A stretch of 64,000 nucleotides of DNA from contig CP126196.1 of the NCBI GenBank assembly GCA_030272155.1, forward strand, positions 1,054,001-1,118,000, in the 5' to 3' direction. The stretch is from Tetradesmus obliquus (Eukaryota > Chlorophyta > Chlorophyceae > Sphaeropleales > Scenedesmaceae). The notes below the pieces were generated by a model. That model saw only the letters and a program-made list of their open reading frames with translations. It did no database searches and was not told the DNA's origin. Made by a program: the position numbers and the translations under genes. Positions 1 through 11,270 of this stretch are shown here, in pieces. Numbering within the stretch: position 1 is the stretch's first letter; the number at the start of each line of letters is the position of its first letter.

Positions 1-642
1 TTTGCTGCGGCTGCCTGCTACTGCATGAGCATGTGCATGTACCTTATCAAAGGCTTCCGAAGCTGAGTCAGCTGCTTCCAGGACATGACCAGCCCTAACG
101 AAAATGAGGCTTACGCCAATAGCAGCACAGCAGCTGAGTAATTTTCATCTTACTGTGACGACGGCTTTGGTGGTGACATGATGATGATAATATGACTGTG
201 ACGTGTATTGCCGATGCTCTTGCAGGGAGGCAAGGGCTTCAGCTGCTTCCAGGACTTGATTAGCTCGACAATTCCAGGTTTCAACCGTTGCTGATGATGG
301 ATATAGCTTATATCTCAATTTGCCATCATGATGTTCTGCCAACTGCAGGGAGGCAAGGGCTTCAGCTGCTTCCAAGACATGACCAGCCCACACCAACGAG
401 AGATTCTGCAAAGAACTGACCCTGCCCTGTTGACGATGCTGCCGCCATGCTTGCAGGGAGGCAAGGGCTTCAGCTGCTTCCAGGATATGACCAGCCCCAG
501 CGACTTTGAGTCATATGCAAATGGCAGCACAGCAGCAGTGGCGCCTGTCACCCGCAGCAGCGCCGTGCGAGCCGGGCCGGCACTGGAAGCTCTGTGGCTG
601 TGTGCGGCTGCAGCCGTGCTGGGCGCTGCTTTAATACTGTAA
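1..642 (+). CDS. 3' end of an unrecognised gene with GPI-anchor-like C-terminus (partial)
   Basis: The last exon is seen at 457-642, after an acceptor ending TTGCAG. It begins with the residues GGKGFSCFQDMTSP and ends with a hydrophobic tail (LWLCAAAAVLGAALIL) directly before the TAA at 640-642. A small-residue stretch followed by a C-terminal hydrophobic segment with no charged end is the usual layout of a GPI-attachment signal, so a surface-anchored protein is inferred. The rest of the gene lies left of the window or in unrecognised exons. Three partial copies of the same exon start lie upstream, and the first of them reads to its own stop at 139-141 without the hydrophobic tail. I do not recognise the family. 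It could also be a single-pass membrane protein. Confidence 0.5.
50..395 (+). repeat. Three partial copies of the terminal exon start
   Basis: Diverged copies of the exon beginning at 457 lie at about 68-141, 225-262 and 345-395. The second and third keep the CTTGCAG- or CTGCAG-type acceptor and the GGKGFSCFQD codons. The first reads CFQDMTSP, runs about 15 codons further and stops. If used, it would give a C-terminus without the hydrophobic tail. Confidence 0.7.
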
Positions 643-1018
643 CGGCTCATGGAGGCAGCATTGCAGACACTCGAGACTAGATGGCTGTTGGCCGCCAACT
701 GGTTGGGTTGAATTGAATGGGTTGTGGGTGCGACACAGTTTCACTGTTGCTGCTGTGGTGCAGAGCTGATGGTGGTACGCAGTGTTGCTATGGCGTCTTT
801 TGTAACGGTGAAGTGACTCTGAGTCATGGGATCTGCCAATGTCAGCGGCAGACTTGCAGCGGCGTGGGCACATTCATGGCGGCTGTTGACTGCGTCTATA
901 ATTGAGAGAGGGCAGTTACTAACTGTAGTACATGTGAATCCTGGCACCATCGCAGGTCTAGATGGTATGACATTACATTACATTACATGCTCCACTCAAC
1001 GAGGAGTGGGAGCCCCAG
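643..1018. other. No gene recognised
   Basis: Follows the stop of the first gene and precedes the stop of the minus-strand LRR-like fragments. A short ATTAC simple repeat lies near 970-988. Nothing else is recognisable. Confidence 0.4.
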
Positions 1019-2062
1019 TCAGGAGCCAACGAGAGGCTCATAGGGGGAGGAAACATCGAAGAACAACTCATCATCGTCCAAACCGCCAGAAGAAAACGCA
1101 GAGAAGAACTCATCAGCATCATCAAAAGCTTGAGCAATAGCCTGAGAGGACAGAAGGACCTCAGGATCAGTGTCCGGGTGACACCGCATCAGATAGCAGC
1201 AGTGCACAAAAGCAGCCACCAAAGCAGGTGCCTGCTTCATAAAAGTGATCATGTCATCGCCTGCTGGGTGGCAACCAGCAATAGTATGAGCCACAACGGG
1301 TGAACACATGGTCTGAGACCAGAGGAAAGAGAGTAAACACAACAGAACATAATGCACACACTTGCCAAGCAGTGCACGACAATAGGGTTGGTCACGGCAG
1401 CAGCGCCCCTGACACGCTGCTGTCCTGCCAACTGGGTGTTGTTGTTCCAATGGCATGCCAGCCTGCCTATGAAGAAAAGCCTTGCCGGGAGCTGCCAATG
1501 CTCCATGTGGGCAGCTGCACAGCCGTGCGCTGCCTTACGTTGTCACACTTAAGTTAAGTGAACCATCCACCAAAAAGACAAGCAACATCTCATGTTTTGG
1601 GTTGCATGCATGTATGCCAACTGGCAGCAGCCGTGGCTTCCACATTCAGAGCAACAACGCCTAAATGCAACGCAGGTGGTTGCATGCCAACTACAAAATC
1701 GGCTTGCTTAGCCGTTGCTGCTGCGCAGTGTTGCCCAGAACTCGTCCACAACGGCATCTGTCACTTCATCGTTCCTGTCCACACCCAGGCACTGCAGGCG
1801 GGACAGCCTGTCAGCATCATCAGCCCCTGCGGCGTAATGCCAGGGGTGCCCATCAACCACAACTCACGCAGCGTGTCGGTGCATTCGTCCTTACGCAAGA
1901 CAGCCAGGATACCAGTACGTCGAGGGATGTTGCACCAGCAGAATACAATGCTTTGCATTTGTCCAACTTTTCGTGGAATGCGTGTGAGTCTTGTTGAGCT
2001 TCTGCAGCGTTGCGCAGTGCAACACGCAGCACAGTACTGTGCAGTGCAACACGCAGCACCAT
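1019..2062 (-). pseudogene. LRR-like gene fragments with an acidic C-terminus
   Basis: Reading leftwards, about 1820-2062 encodes leucine-rich-repeat-like sequence (for example DTLRELWLMGTPGITPQGL). About 1716-1820 continues in another frame as LSRLQCLGVDRNDEVTDAVV, also LRR-like. A probable last exon at 1019-1260 follows an AG acceptor and ends in an Asp/Phe-rich tail (AFDDADEFFSAF) before its stop. LRRs of this spacing occur in F-box/AMN1-type proteins. I could not connect the frames with clean introns, so this is either a gene with small unresolved introns or a decayed copy. No F-box or other N-terminal domain was found upstream. Function is not assigned. Confidence 0.35.
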
Positions 2063-2243
2063 GGCGCGCTTGTGCCTGGATGCAGCCGTCTGCTGCCATT
2101 GAATGCGCTACGGGTGCAGTGGTGATGTAATGCATCCATGCTACGCAGAAACTTTGCACAAACCGCCTTTTCTGAAACATGCAGATGCACCCCCTGCTAC
2201 ATGCGTTGCTCACTGCACATGGCACCTTGCTAGCAGCGCTACC

Positions 2244-3391
2244 CTAGGTTCTTGTGCTGTTGCTGCCTTGTGCCTTTGCTGGAGCTGGCACTGCTGCCGC
2301 CGCAGCACCAGCAGGCTTTGCTGCTGCCGTGCCTGCAGCTGACGCCTTTGCAGCTGTGACTGCTGAGCTCAAAGCAGCAGCAGCGGCAGCCTGTTTCGCT
2401 GCTGCCTGCTGCGCCGCAGCCTTGGCTGCTGCCGCTCCCGCAGCAATTATTCCAGCACTAGCTGTCCCAGCTGGCGCTGCTGGCTTGGCTGCCCCTGCAG
2501 CTGGCTGCTGCTGCTGCGCCTTCGCTGTTGCAGCTGCCATCATGGCCTTAATATCCTTCTCAGACTGCATCACCGTATAGCTCGCCATCTGCGACAGCAT
2601 CTGAGTGAGCTCCGGCGAGTAATCCATGGCAAAGGTCGTAATGTACGGAAACTCCTTCAGCGACGCGTAGATCGTACTCGCCGCATCCTTCCTCGCGCCG
2701 ATGCCGCGGCCTTTCCGGAAATCTTCGAGCAGCTTCTTCGTGTCTTTCGGCAGCGCGGATTCCCATGTTGTATCCTTTACGTTGAGCAGCCACAGCACGT
2801 TTGCAGTGTAGCCTCCAGCAATGCCAAGGAAAGGGTTTGGCAGCACTTTGAGGCTCTGCTTGATGCTGGGAGCCTGGCCTGCTTTGAGTTTGGACACCAT
2901 GCTGTTGTAGAATTGGGTGTAACCCTCCTTGGGAAAGACCTGCAGGTGTGATTGGTGTTCGTAAACGGGCAGTCCAAGGTTGGTGCAGGGTGCAGCAGAT
3001 CAGGAAATGTCCAGACAGCACAGCTTGTTGTGGCTGAACAACAGCGGCTGATTCAAAGGAGTGAACTGAATGCCCGCAGCAGCACCCCCACATCCAATGA
3101 GCACAGCAAAGCCAGCAGAGTAGGCCCGGCAGTACAGCCAGCCGCCACACCTGCAGCACCTTGCACACATGTTGTGCATGCGTCACTGTTTAAATGCGCA
3201 AAGGCTGCAGCATGGTTCAGGGCTAGCACTGCGGCAGAACTCTGATCAATGCACGCAGCGGAGCCCCTAGCTCGAATCACCTGCAGCATCTTGTTGTACA
3301 GGTCAGGTGCCACTCCATCGATGGGCTTCATGTCCAGCGGCACCGCGCCGTACAGCCCTGAGATATCATATTGGCCTGCGGCATGCAATTT

Positions 3392-3438
<47 letters not shown>

Positions 3439-6400
3439 GATGTTGCACGAGCTGAAGCTCCCGGCAGATTCCCTGCTGCATATCAGTGTGCGTTACTGGC
3501 ATTCACACAGCTTGAACAAACCCAGCGTGCCCTGCAATGGTGCATTGATGGTGTTTGTGGCCTTACAGATGCTGCTATTAACCACAAGCGGCGCATGCCG
3601 TCACTCACACTTAGCATACTCGATTGCGCCTGCAAAGGGATCGCAGTTGGTGGCGCTGCCTGCAATGATGTTTTCAACGCCCCGCCGCAGCAGCGGAGTC
3701 ATGGCCTGGTTGTCATGGCCGCCGCCATCCCCAAACTTGGCATCGTTCACACCTGCAGCAGCAGGCAAGCAGGGCTGGCTGTTTCAAAACACAAAACCTG
3801 AAAGACAATCAGTGCAGCAGAGTCATGGCCTGGTTGTCGTGGCCACCACCATCCCCAAACTTGGCATCGTTCACACCTGCAGAGATGCGACAGCAGACCT
3901 TGCTTGATTACGCAGGGGAGTATGAAGGAGCAAGCCTACAGCCGCATCAACTGCAGTCTGTGCTGATGCAGCGCTACATACATGCATATAGTCTTGCAGG
4001 CAGGAGTGCCGTCGCATGCCTTCCGTGGCCGCCCCAAGCCATCAGAGTGCTGTTGCTGTACTACATGAGAGAAGCTGGTTGAAAGTAACAACATACCACA
4101 TGTCAGTAACAAGTAACATCCCACCTTTGAAGTCCCACAGGTTCCAGTAGTCAAATTCTTCAACTGACAGCAGCTGCTCGCGCCCCTCCTTGCCGCCCTG
4201 TGTCTTCTGCGCCACGAATGATGACGACACGCCCACTGCTTGCACCAGGCCCACCACAGAACTCGATGATACTGTAACAGCCTGCAATGAAACAAGAGGA
4301 AAGTGGTGTGGTTGTTGCCCAGAGGTGCTCATTGACCGTTTCCAGTATGTGGCATGTCACATGCCACATACTGCACATACCGAATGTGAACACAAAACGC
4401 TCAAACCCCTGGTGCCGCGCTGCAGCTGCACAAACAAACCTTGGTGTGATGTCACTCGACGGCACACAGGTCAGCTGTACATGCAGGCACACATCCGTCC
4501 CTGTCCCCTACGCCCCCGCGGTTGATCCAGCAGGAGGGCTCACCTTCATGCCGTTTGGGCTGACCACGCCAGCAGTAGGTGGCGCGCTGTTGAAGCCCAG
4601 AGGCTCCACCATGCCCCCTCCCAGTGCCACAGGCTGCGTGTCAAGCTGCAGTGGGGGCATACCATAGTACAGGGGGCTGAACTCAAAGGGGAAGAACTTG
4701 CGGGGGTTGTTTTGCAGGATGAGGCTGCCGAGGATGATGGGGAAGGGCCTGCGCGGCAGCAGCAGCAGCAGCAGCAGCAACAACGGCAGCAGCTGAAGTT
4801 ATGGTTCTGGTTACGCTTGAGTTACGCTTGAGGGAAAGAGCTTTTACATGTCAGCTTGTGGAATGAAGCTGCCGAGGATGATGGGGAAGGGCCTGCGCGG
4901 CAGCAGTGGCAGCAGTGGCAGCAGCAGCAGCAGCAGTTGTGCTGGTTGCACTCAAAGGGGAAAAACTTGCGGGGGTTGTTTTGAAGGACGAGGCTGCCAA
5001 GGATGATGGGGAAGGGCCTGCGCGGCAGCAGCAGCAGCGGCGGCAGCAGCAGCAGCAGTTGTGCTGGTTGCACTCAAAGGGGAAGAACTTGCGGGCGTTG
5101 TCTAATGGATGATGCTGCCGAGGATGATGGGGAAGGGCCTGCGCGGCAGCAGCAGCAGCAGCAGCAGCACGTGTTTACAAGCATTATGGCATGATTGAAG
5201 GAATGACAACTCAGCACGGTATAAACTCGGATGCGCTGGCAATGGTGATCTTCATATCTGCTCCAACATGCGCAAGACAGCAGCGGAGCGAACGGTGCTG
5301 ACAGGAACACCTTCGAGATCACTTACCTGTCCTGTGTGCCTGCTGTCAGAAAAGGAATAGATGGTGCCTGCTGCGAAACACGTTCGTGCATGCGGCCCCT
5401 TGTGCCCAGGGTCGTCACGCTGCTGCGCGCCGCACCCACAGCAAAGGGGTCTAGGAAGGCCTCCCCTATGGCGTCAGACCAGGCGCGCACGCGCTCGCCA
5501 CGTGTCGCTGCAGCGCAAGTGGCCAGCAATTCATCCAGATCAATGCCTTTGGTGAAGTGGTGGACAGACCTGTGGCGTTAACACGACTCGAACACTGTGA
5601 GTGTACCTGCAGAGGAGTTGGATGCTGATACACGTTGCATCGCTGCCCTCACCACACCTCTACAGCATGCCCCTGTCCCACTGCTGCCTGCAGCCCGCCA
5701 TTGCCAGCACGCACCCAGGTCCAGCAGCGTCTCCCGCAGGATCTCCATCACGGGTGCGGCTTTGTCCACTGCCTCGCCGTAGCTGCCGGGGCTCAGGGTT
5801 TGTGCTGCTGACGTGTCCAGCTGCTGCGGAGGGATGTAGGGCCCAAAGAACTGCTTCAGCGGCACCTGCATCATAACACAGTAGATAGACAACAGCTTTT
5901 TCCTGTTGTGGGTGTTGACTTGTTGACGATGCTTGGAGATGTTGTAAACACCTGTCAGCACATGAGACACAAGCAGTGCACAGAAAGGGGCGCCATGTAC
6001 GATGCCAGCTGCACATGTACTGTTTGCACCTCTGCTGCTGCCGCTGCTGCTGCTGCTGCCCCGCCCACCTGTGTGTAGCTCATGGCACCACTGAAACAGC
6101 TGTCGCCACAGTGCATGATGCCCGCTGCACAAGTGAGAGCCACAGCAGGTGCTGCCACTGCTGCTGCTGCCACTGCTGCTGCTGCTGCTGCGCAGCCTGG
6201 CCCTGTGCCTACCTGTGTGTAGCTCATGGCGCCGTTGAACCAGCTGCCGCCGCTGTTGCTGGCAATGTACCTGGCCTGCTGCAACACACCCATCTGCAGC
6301 CAGCAGCGCACACAGCGCAGGCACATACTGTGTTTAGTAACGCACTCATGTGGCGTTCCACAACTCAGCAACCTGTCAGCAGCTGCAGGCAGGTGGTACG

Positions 6401-7159
6401 GGCCTGCGACACAGCACACGGCATGCGCCTAACTCAGCGCACAATGGCGTGCGCCTACCTCATCACGCAACGTTACTCAACGTTTGTGACCAGCTGCCTC
6501 ACCTGCCAGAGTGCTCTCACCCAGCCCAGAGCCAGCGTCGTGGCGCGCATGCCGCCTGTGCACACACGAGCAGCAACAGCACCATGTGAACAGCTCAACC
6601 TTACCATGATGCAGCTGCACACAGTGTGCATTGTAAAGCTGCTGGTGCTGTGTGCCGCCTGCACACTCGAAGCACGGCAGCCTCAGCAGCGCAACTTCCT
6701 AGAGATGCAGCTGCGCACTTCATCTTATAAAGCTGCCGGCAATGCGTACTACTGTGCATCAGTTGATGTGCAGGGAGGGCACTTGCAATGAACCTTCCGC
6801 CATACAGCACTGCAGCACGTGCCATTGCACTCGCCCTTACCCGCCAGTACTAGGTAGCGCTGTACATGTTAGGAAGATATGCCATCAGCCATGGTGGCGA
6901 GGGGGCCTACCTTCTAGATGTGAGTACGCATTATGTTGCATTGATGCTATCGCAAAATGTAATGTCTATCCTGCAATTCTTAGTACTGTACAGCGCACTA
7001 CATGTAGTGCTCTGCTGCCCTCAGTCCGTCAAACACAGGCCTGGTCACGTGCACTGCAGGCACCGGCTCACCGCCAGACACGCAAATGCCCAGGTTTGGC
7101 TTCCTCTGCAGCAGCGGCATTCCAAACTCGCCGTCGCTCAGCTCAGGATACACAAAGGG
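2244..7159 (-). CDS. Phospholipase B / cytosolic PLA2-type lipase (5' end uncertain)
   Basis: Exons read right to left: 7072-7159, 6503-6555, 6213-6293, 5715-5865, 5327-~5569, 4544-4748, 4125-4281, 3609-3752, 3281-3375, 2244-2939. The order of motifs is that of the lysophospholipase/PLA2_B catalytic domain. An oxyanion loop (GICVSGGGMRAT) is built across two exons. A nucleophile motif (ASNSGGSWFNGAM) carries the putative catalytic Ser. The region FGDGGGHDNQAMTPLL, near the C-terminus, holds the putative catalytic Asp. The family cleaves acyl chains from (lyso)phospholipids; the substrate here is unknown. The C-terminus is a ~90-residue Ala/Gln/Lys-rich tail. All listed junctions agree in phase except the one entering 5327-5569, where an alternative AAG acceptor at 5546 would keep frame. 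No convincing start exon was found. An ATG-led open stretch at 7304-7672 is possible but its phase does not fit. Confidence 0.82.
3393..3437 (-). repeat. (CAG)15, CTG on the sense strand, next to a lipase acceptor
   Basis: On the sense strand this CTG tract lies about 18 nt upstream of the acceptor of phospholipase exon 3281-3375. Confidence 0.9.
3820..3882 (-). repeat. Echo of the catalytic-Asp exon start
   Basis: In the intron upstream (right) of exon 3609-3752 there is a second copy of its acceptor and first ~20 codons, encoding VNDAKFGDGGGHDNQAM. It differs by only a few bases, then diverges. Confidence 0.85.
4860..5150 (-). repeat. Three echoes of the PFPIILGSL exon start
   Basis: Copies of the acceptor (CGCGCAG) plus codons for PFPIILGSL lie near 4866-4897, 4953-5024 and 5100-5142, upstream of the real exon at 4544-4748. 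Two also carry an FFPFE-like continuation. The farthest copy reaches a stop after about 11 codons. All are preceded on the sense strand by CTG-rich tracts. Confidence 0.85.
6072..6145 (-). repeat. Echo of the nucleophile-exon end
   Basis: Downstream of exon 6213-6293 lies a copy of its 3' part and donor. It reads CGDSCFSGAMSYTQ where the real exon has SGGSWFNGAMSYTQ. The Ser-Gly-Gly-Ser core is altered while the GAMSYTQ codons and donor are kept. A shorter third trace lies near 5985-6005. Confidence 0.75.
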
Positions 7160-8568
7160 CTACTGCTGCTGTTGGTCCAGACACGAGCAGTGATGGGTCC
7201 TGCGGGCTTGTACAGGCCTTTCTCGGCTTTTGATGGACCGATAATGAGTACAAGATTGCATAACAACCACAGCTGCATCGCCGATCCTCTGGAGGTGTAC
7301 ATTTCAACCCCCAACTGCCAAGTGACCTTGATCGAGCGGTCTTGGCTGCAACCGCATGAAAACGATAGCCAAGCTGTTGAAAGCTGTGTAGTCTGTCTCG
7401 CTGGCCACTCTTCGCGGATCGCGCATGATCAAGCCCGTGTCACCCGCAGAACCGATTCCGTAGTCATTAGTGCAGCCACAAGACGCAGCTCCGAACATGC
7501 TTGATATATCAAAACTTGTTCCTGTTCGTCTCTGTCGGCTGTTATCCGTAATCACAGCACTTGTCGCGCCGGCCGTACTTTCCTTGCTGCACCCCACAGC
7601 TAGTGGAAAGTCACAGGCCGGGCTTTCTGTCCTGGGCAGGTCGTGCAACGACCGATTATTGGAATGAACCATTTTGCAAGAAGAGCTGTGCTATTGATCA
7701 TGCACCACACCTCCGTAGTAAACACATGCAGTGATGATTGCGCCTGTCACGCCCAGCAGACTGCTTGCTGCTTTTGTAAGGCATCAAGCGGAAGCAACCA
7801 CGCAGCCTACTGAAGCGATGGAATTGTCAAGTTACATGTTGATATGCCACAAGACGCCAACACTGGTGGCGTTTGCGACAGACAACTATGCTCAGTCATA
7901 GCATGAACTCTTTTGCAGAGTTTGCAACTGCCTCGCCACCCTCACAGCAATCATGAGTGCAAACATACTGCCAACAGCTGCGTTGAATCAGGATCTGCAG
8001 CCAAAACCGCTGCTTTCAGCTCAGCTGCTTTCACTCGCTTTTCCAATTCGCACAAACCGTGCTCTCCTGCTGTGCAAATCCCAATGTGGCATACAAGCAC
8101 TGAAAAGCAATGCCAAGCACAACAACGCATGTGGTATGCGTGAAGACAGCAGGCTATGTGCAGCACGCAGGGGCGCACAAACACTGAGTGCGATGTGGCA
8201 AGTGATGTGTAGCGCCTTGGGGTAAAATTGCCAACAACACAAGAACACCAGCACCCTGAACTGACACAAAGAGTCACTGCCGCAGCCATCATACACACCT
8301 TGAAGATATGAGGTCGGCACCAATGCGATTGAAGCTGTATGTGCACCCTCAACATATGCTCTGCCTCGTGTGCCTGTGCCTCATGTGGCTGTGCAGAAAC
8401 GCACGTGCAGTCGTGACAGCGCTGCTCAGCTGCGCATGCACCAAGGCAGCTGCCGAGTGTTGATAGCTGCTCGCACAGCTGCATGTACGCACGCCAAGCA
8501 CACACACGGCGCGCAACCTGGCAAACCACGTGCCTGCACAACTACTGTCTCAGCAGCAAAACTGTCAG

Positions 8569-8602
<34 letters not shown>

Positions 8603-8878
8603 CAGGCACTGCCTCATGAGCTGCAGCGCGAGACACAACCAGCTGCAGCAGCAAGTAAAATCACTCCCAGGCTTGAAGCGCCAGCTGCTCTTGCTGCACA
8701 TTCTTACAGGCATGGGCTGCACCCACCGCACGCTGCTGCTGTGGGCCACACACAGTGGCAACAGCCACACCCACCCAATCCCTGCTCACGCCTGCTGCCA
8801 GCTGCTGCAGGACCCGTGAAGCATGTCTACCTATTGTTTTGTCTCCAGTACCCTCCGCTCCGATCAAGCTGCTGCTGC
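7160..8878. other. No gene assigned; possible orphan exons on the minus strand
   Basis: An ATG-led minus-strand open stretch at 7304-7672 (122 residues, unusually low in Ala/Gln runs) could be a first exon of the phospholipase, but I found no in-phase donor. Just right of it, about 7685-7771 (-) encodes a hydrophobic segment (SLLGVTGAIITACVYYGG) ending in a stop, which could be the end of another protein. A (CTG)9 tract lies at 8573-8599. Nothing else is recognised. Confidence 0.35.
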
Positions 8879-9208
8879 TCAGAACTCAAAGCCAAGCCCC
8901 TGGCCAACAGTGAAGCCAGCCATCTCAAAGATGCCCTTGTGCGCAATTGCCTCCACCAGCAGGATTCCGAAGAAACCCAGCATAGCAGCTCTGCTGTTGA
9001 TCTTCTCCGCCCACTTCACGAAGCCGAACCTGGGCTCCGGAGTCGTGGGGACACGGGGAGGCTCCACTACGCCCTGAGGCAGCTTGCCAGCGCGTACAAC
9101 CACTGCCGGCCTGCGTAGAGCTGGCCTAACCGATGGTGCGAATTGACGGCCGCTGGTGCTAGCCTGCAGAGTCATGCGTTGCTGCTTCGCTGCGCAAAGG
9201 CCCGCCAT
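8879..9208 (-). CDS. One-helix high-light-induced-type protein (HLIP/OHP-like)
   Basis: A single open frame of 109 residues. Residues 1-~45 are basic and Ser/Ala-rich with a VVVRAG-type end, as in chloroplast transit peptides. The mature part holds a single LHC-like helix (WAEKINSRAAMLGFFGILLVEA). It contains the E-x-x-N-x-R-x-A-M-x-G-F chlorophyll-binding signature of HLIPs, OHPs and ELIPs, followed by AGFTVGQGLGFEF. Members sit in the thylakoid membrane, bind chlorophyll and carotenoid, and act in photoprotection and photosystem assembly. I chose the ATG at 9208 because the transit peptide starts naturally there; an in-frame ATG at 9247 would add 13 residues. No intron. It is divergent from the DUF760 plastid gene. 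Confidence 0.88.
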   Translation of the reverse strand: MAGLCAAKQQRMTLQASTSGRQFAPSVRPALRRPAVVVRAGKLPQGVVEPPRVPTTPEPRFGFVKWAEKINSRAAMLGFFGILLVEAIAHKGIFEMAGFTVGQGLGFEF

Positions 9209-9539
9209 GGTGAAGTGCTTTGTGTGGTGGAGGGTGAGCAGGAGCAAGAGCAGAGCAACAGCGTGAAAATTACTTGACAGTCACTTCAACTTGTAATGTG
9301 CTATCACTTGTGTGCTGTCGCTATGGCACTCACACACACACCCATAACACACCCAAAGCCCCAGCTGTGGCAGGTTTCTCTGCTACTACGCTTCTTACAG
9401 AGGCGGCGCTTAAAGCTGCGTTTACACATTAGTTTGTGTTGTTTTGCTTCCTAGCATAACGTTGCGGCAAGCACTGCCACCCCAGCAGCACGCACTTCAC
9501 ACCCCATCAATCCAGCTAGATCGCTTCTAGTGGGCCACA
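9209..9539. promoter_or_regulatory. Divergent promoter region, HLIP-like / DUF760 gene
   Basis: About 330 bp between the starts of two oppositely directed plastid-protein genes. It contains a short CA repeat near 9330-9345. No TATA box or named element can be claimed with confidence. Confidence 0.5.
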
Positions 9540-11226
9540 ATGCTGGCTCAGAAGATCTTTCACCCGTCGCATAGAAGCAATGCATTGAGGCACCATCAGC
9601 GTTGCATCAGCAGCCTGCCATCTAGGGTTAGCAGCAGCAGCAACATCAGCAGAAGGCGGGGGGCAATCCTTGTGCGCACAGCTGATGAAGTGAAGGTGGA
9701 GTTTGACTTGGCTGTGCCACTCAGCAGCCCCCAAGGTGTGTGCATGCATGCAGCACAGCACACCATGCAGAGTTGGCAGGCTGGCTACCGCAAAGAGCGA
9801 TGCTTGGTGTTGGTGGGAAACGTGTGGAGGCCTTCAACTAGCCTCTCCCCTGCTGCTGCATGGCACATGGCTTAATGCGAAACTTAATGTAACGCTCCAA
9901 TTGTCGCAGTCACCAACAGCTTCAATGTGGAGCCTCTCCAAGCGTTTTTGGCATGCCAGCTCAGCAACAGCAGCTAAATTGGCGGGAGCTCCTGGAGCTT
10001 GCCTCTAGGTGCTCCTGAGATTGTTGCGTCTCAGGCCTGCAACATGCTACATCACAATGTGCCACAATGCATACTTGCATACGTATGCAGGGTCGCAGCT
10101 GGCTTACATCCTCAGCAATGGCGAAGGCAGCGAGCTACTCATGTTTGAGCCAGCCGTGAAAACCTACCTCACTGAGCTACAGCAGGAGCGAGATGCAGAA
10201 GCAGCAATGGAAGCAGAGGCAGCAGCAGACGCAGCAGCAGAGGCTGCGGCAGCAGCAGCAGCAGCCAGTGAAAGTGGTGAAGGGCAGGGTGCTGTGGATG
10301 CGTCATCCACCTGGGATGATGCTGAGCTGATGCGCAGGATCAGGGCTGTCAGGTGCGTTGACTGAAGTTGTTCCGTGGTTTGCACTTTCAGTTTCAGCCA
10401 AGCCCTTGTTGTCATGCTTTTGGTGTCATCAAGTTGTTTTGTCAGCTGCTGTTTTGAGGATGCTTATCTCTGCTCGCAGGATTGCTCCTGCTGATGTTGG
10501 CAGCAGGCGAGACTTGGCTTTCCTTCAGCAGAGCATGGCAGATGGGTGCACTGCACATCATGCTATGCTGTGTCTAACAGCAACTGTCGCTGCTTTACTG
10601 CCTCTACTGCTTTCTCTCCGCCTGCAAACCTACAGAGAAGCAGAGCGGGGCCAGGTTGTGGCAGACATCCTCCACCAACCCACCAACCCACGACCCTACA
10701 TCATGCTTTGCTGCTCCGCCGTTTCTGCTACTTTTTCTCTGACTGCAAACCTGCAGGGAAGCAGAGCGGGGCCAAGTTGTGGCAGACATCCTCCGTCCAG
10801 TGCCATTTCACAGCCTCACAGCGTGCTTTTGCTGCTCTGATCTCTCTGCTCCTGTCCTGTATCTCTACCCGCACGTTACAGGGAAGCAGAGCGGGGCCAG
10901 GTAGTGGCAGACATCCTGTATCTAGAAGTAGCAAGGCAGCTGCAGGCAGCCGGCATGCAGCTGCTGAACAACCTGGCACTGCTGTCCCCAAACATCTCAC
11001 AACCGCCACCAGACTTCATGTCTGCTGAGCGGCTGCAGCAGCAGCAGCAGCAGCAGAGTGAAGACAGCAGCAGCAGCAGCAGCAGCAGTGGTTGGGTGTC
11101 GCCTGCTGTTGCGGATGCGATTGTATCTTACCTGGCAAGTACGTTTGAGGGCGGTGACGCGCGCATGATGGATGCAGCAGCACCACCGGTGACGCCGCTC
11201 AGTGTGGATCGGCTGCAGGTGAGAGC

Positions 11227-11270
<44 letters not shown>

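Noticed and set aside
2254-2580. Plus-strand Ala-rich open frame
   Set aside because: Antisense of the Ala/Gln-rich lipase tail.
7304-7672. Start exon of the phospholipase
   Set aside because: ATG-led and open, but no donor in the needed phase was found; reported only as a possibility.
10480-10545. Extra DUF760 exon
   Set aside because: Has splice-like ends and a neutral phase, but it would split a region continuous in plant relatives; kept as optional only.
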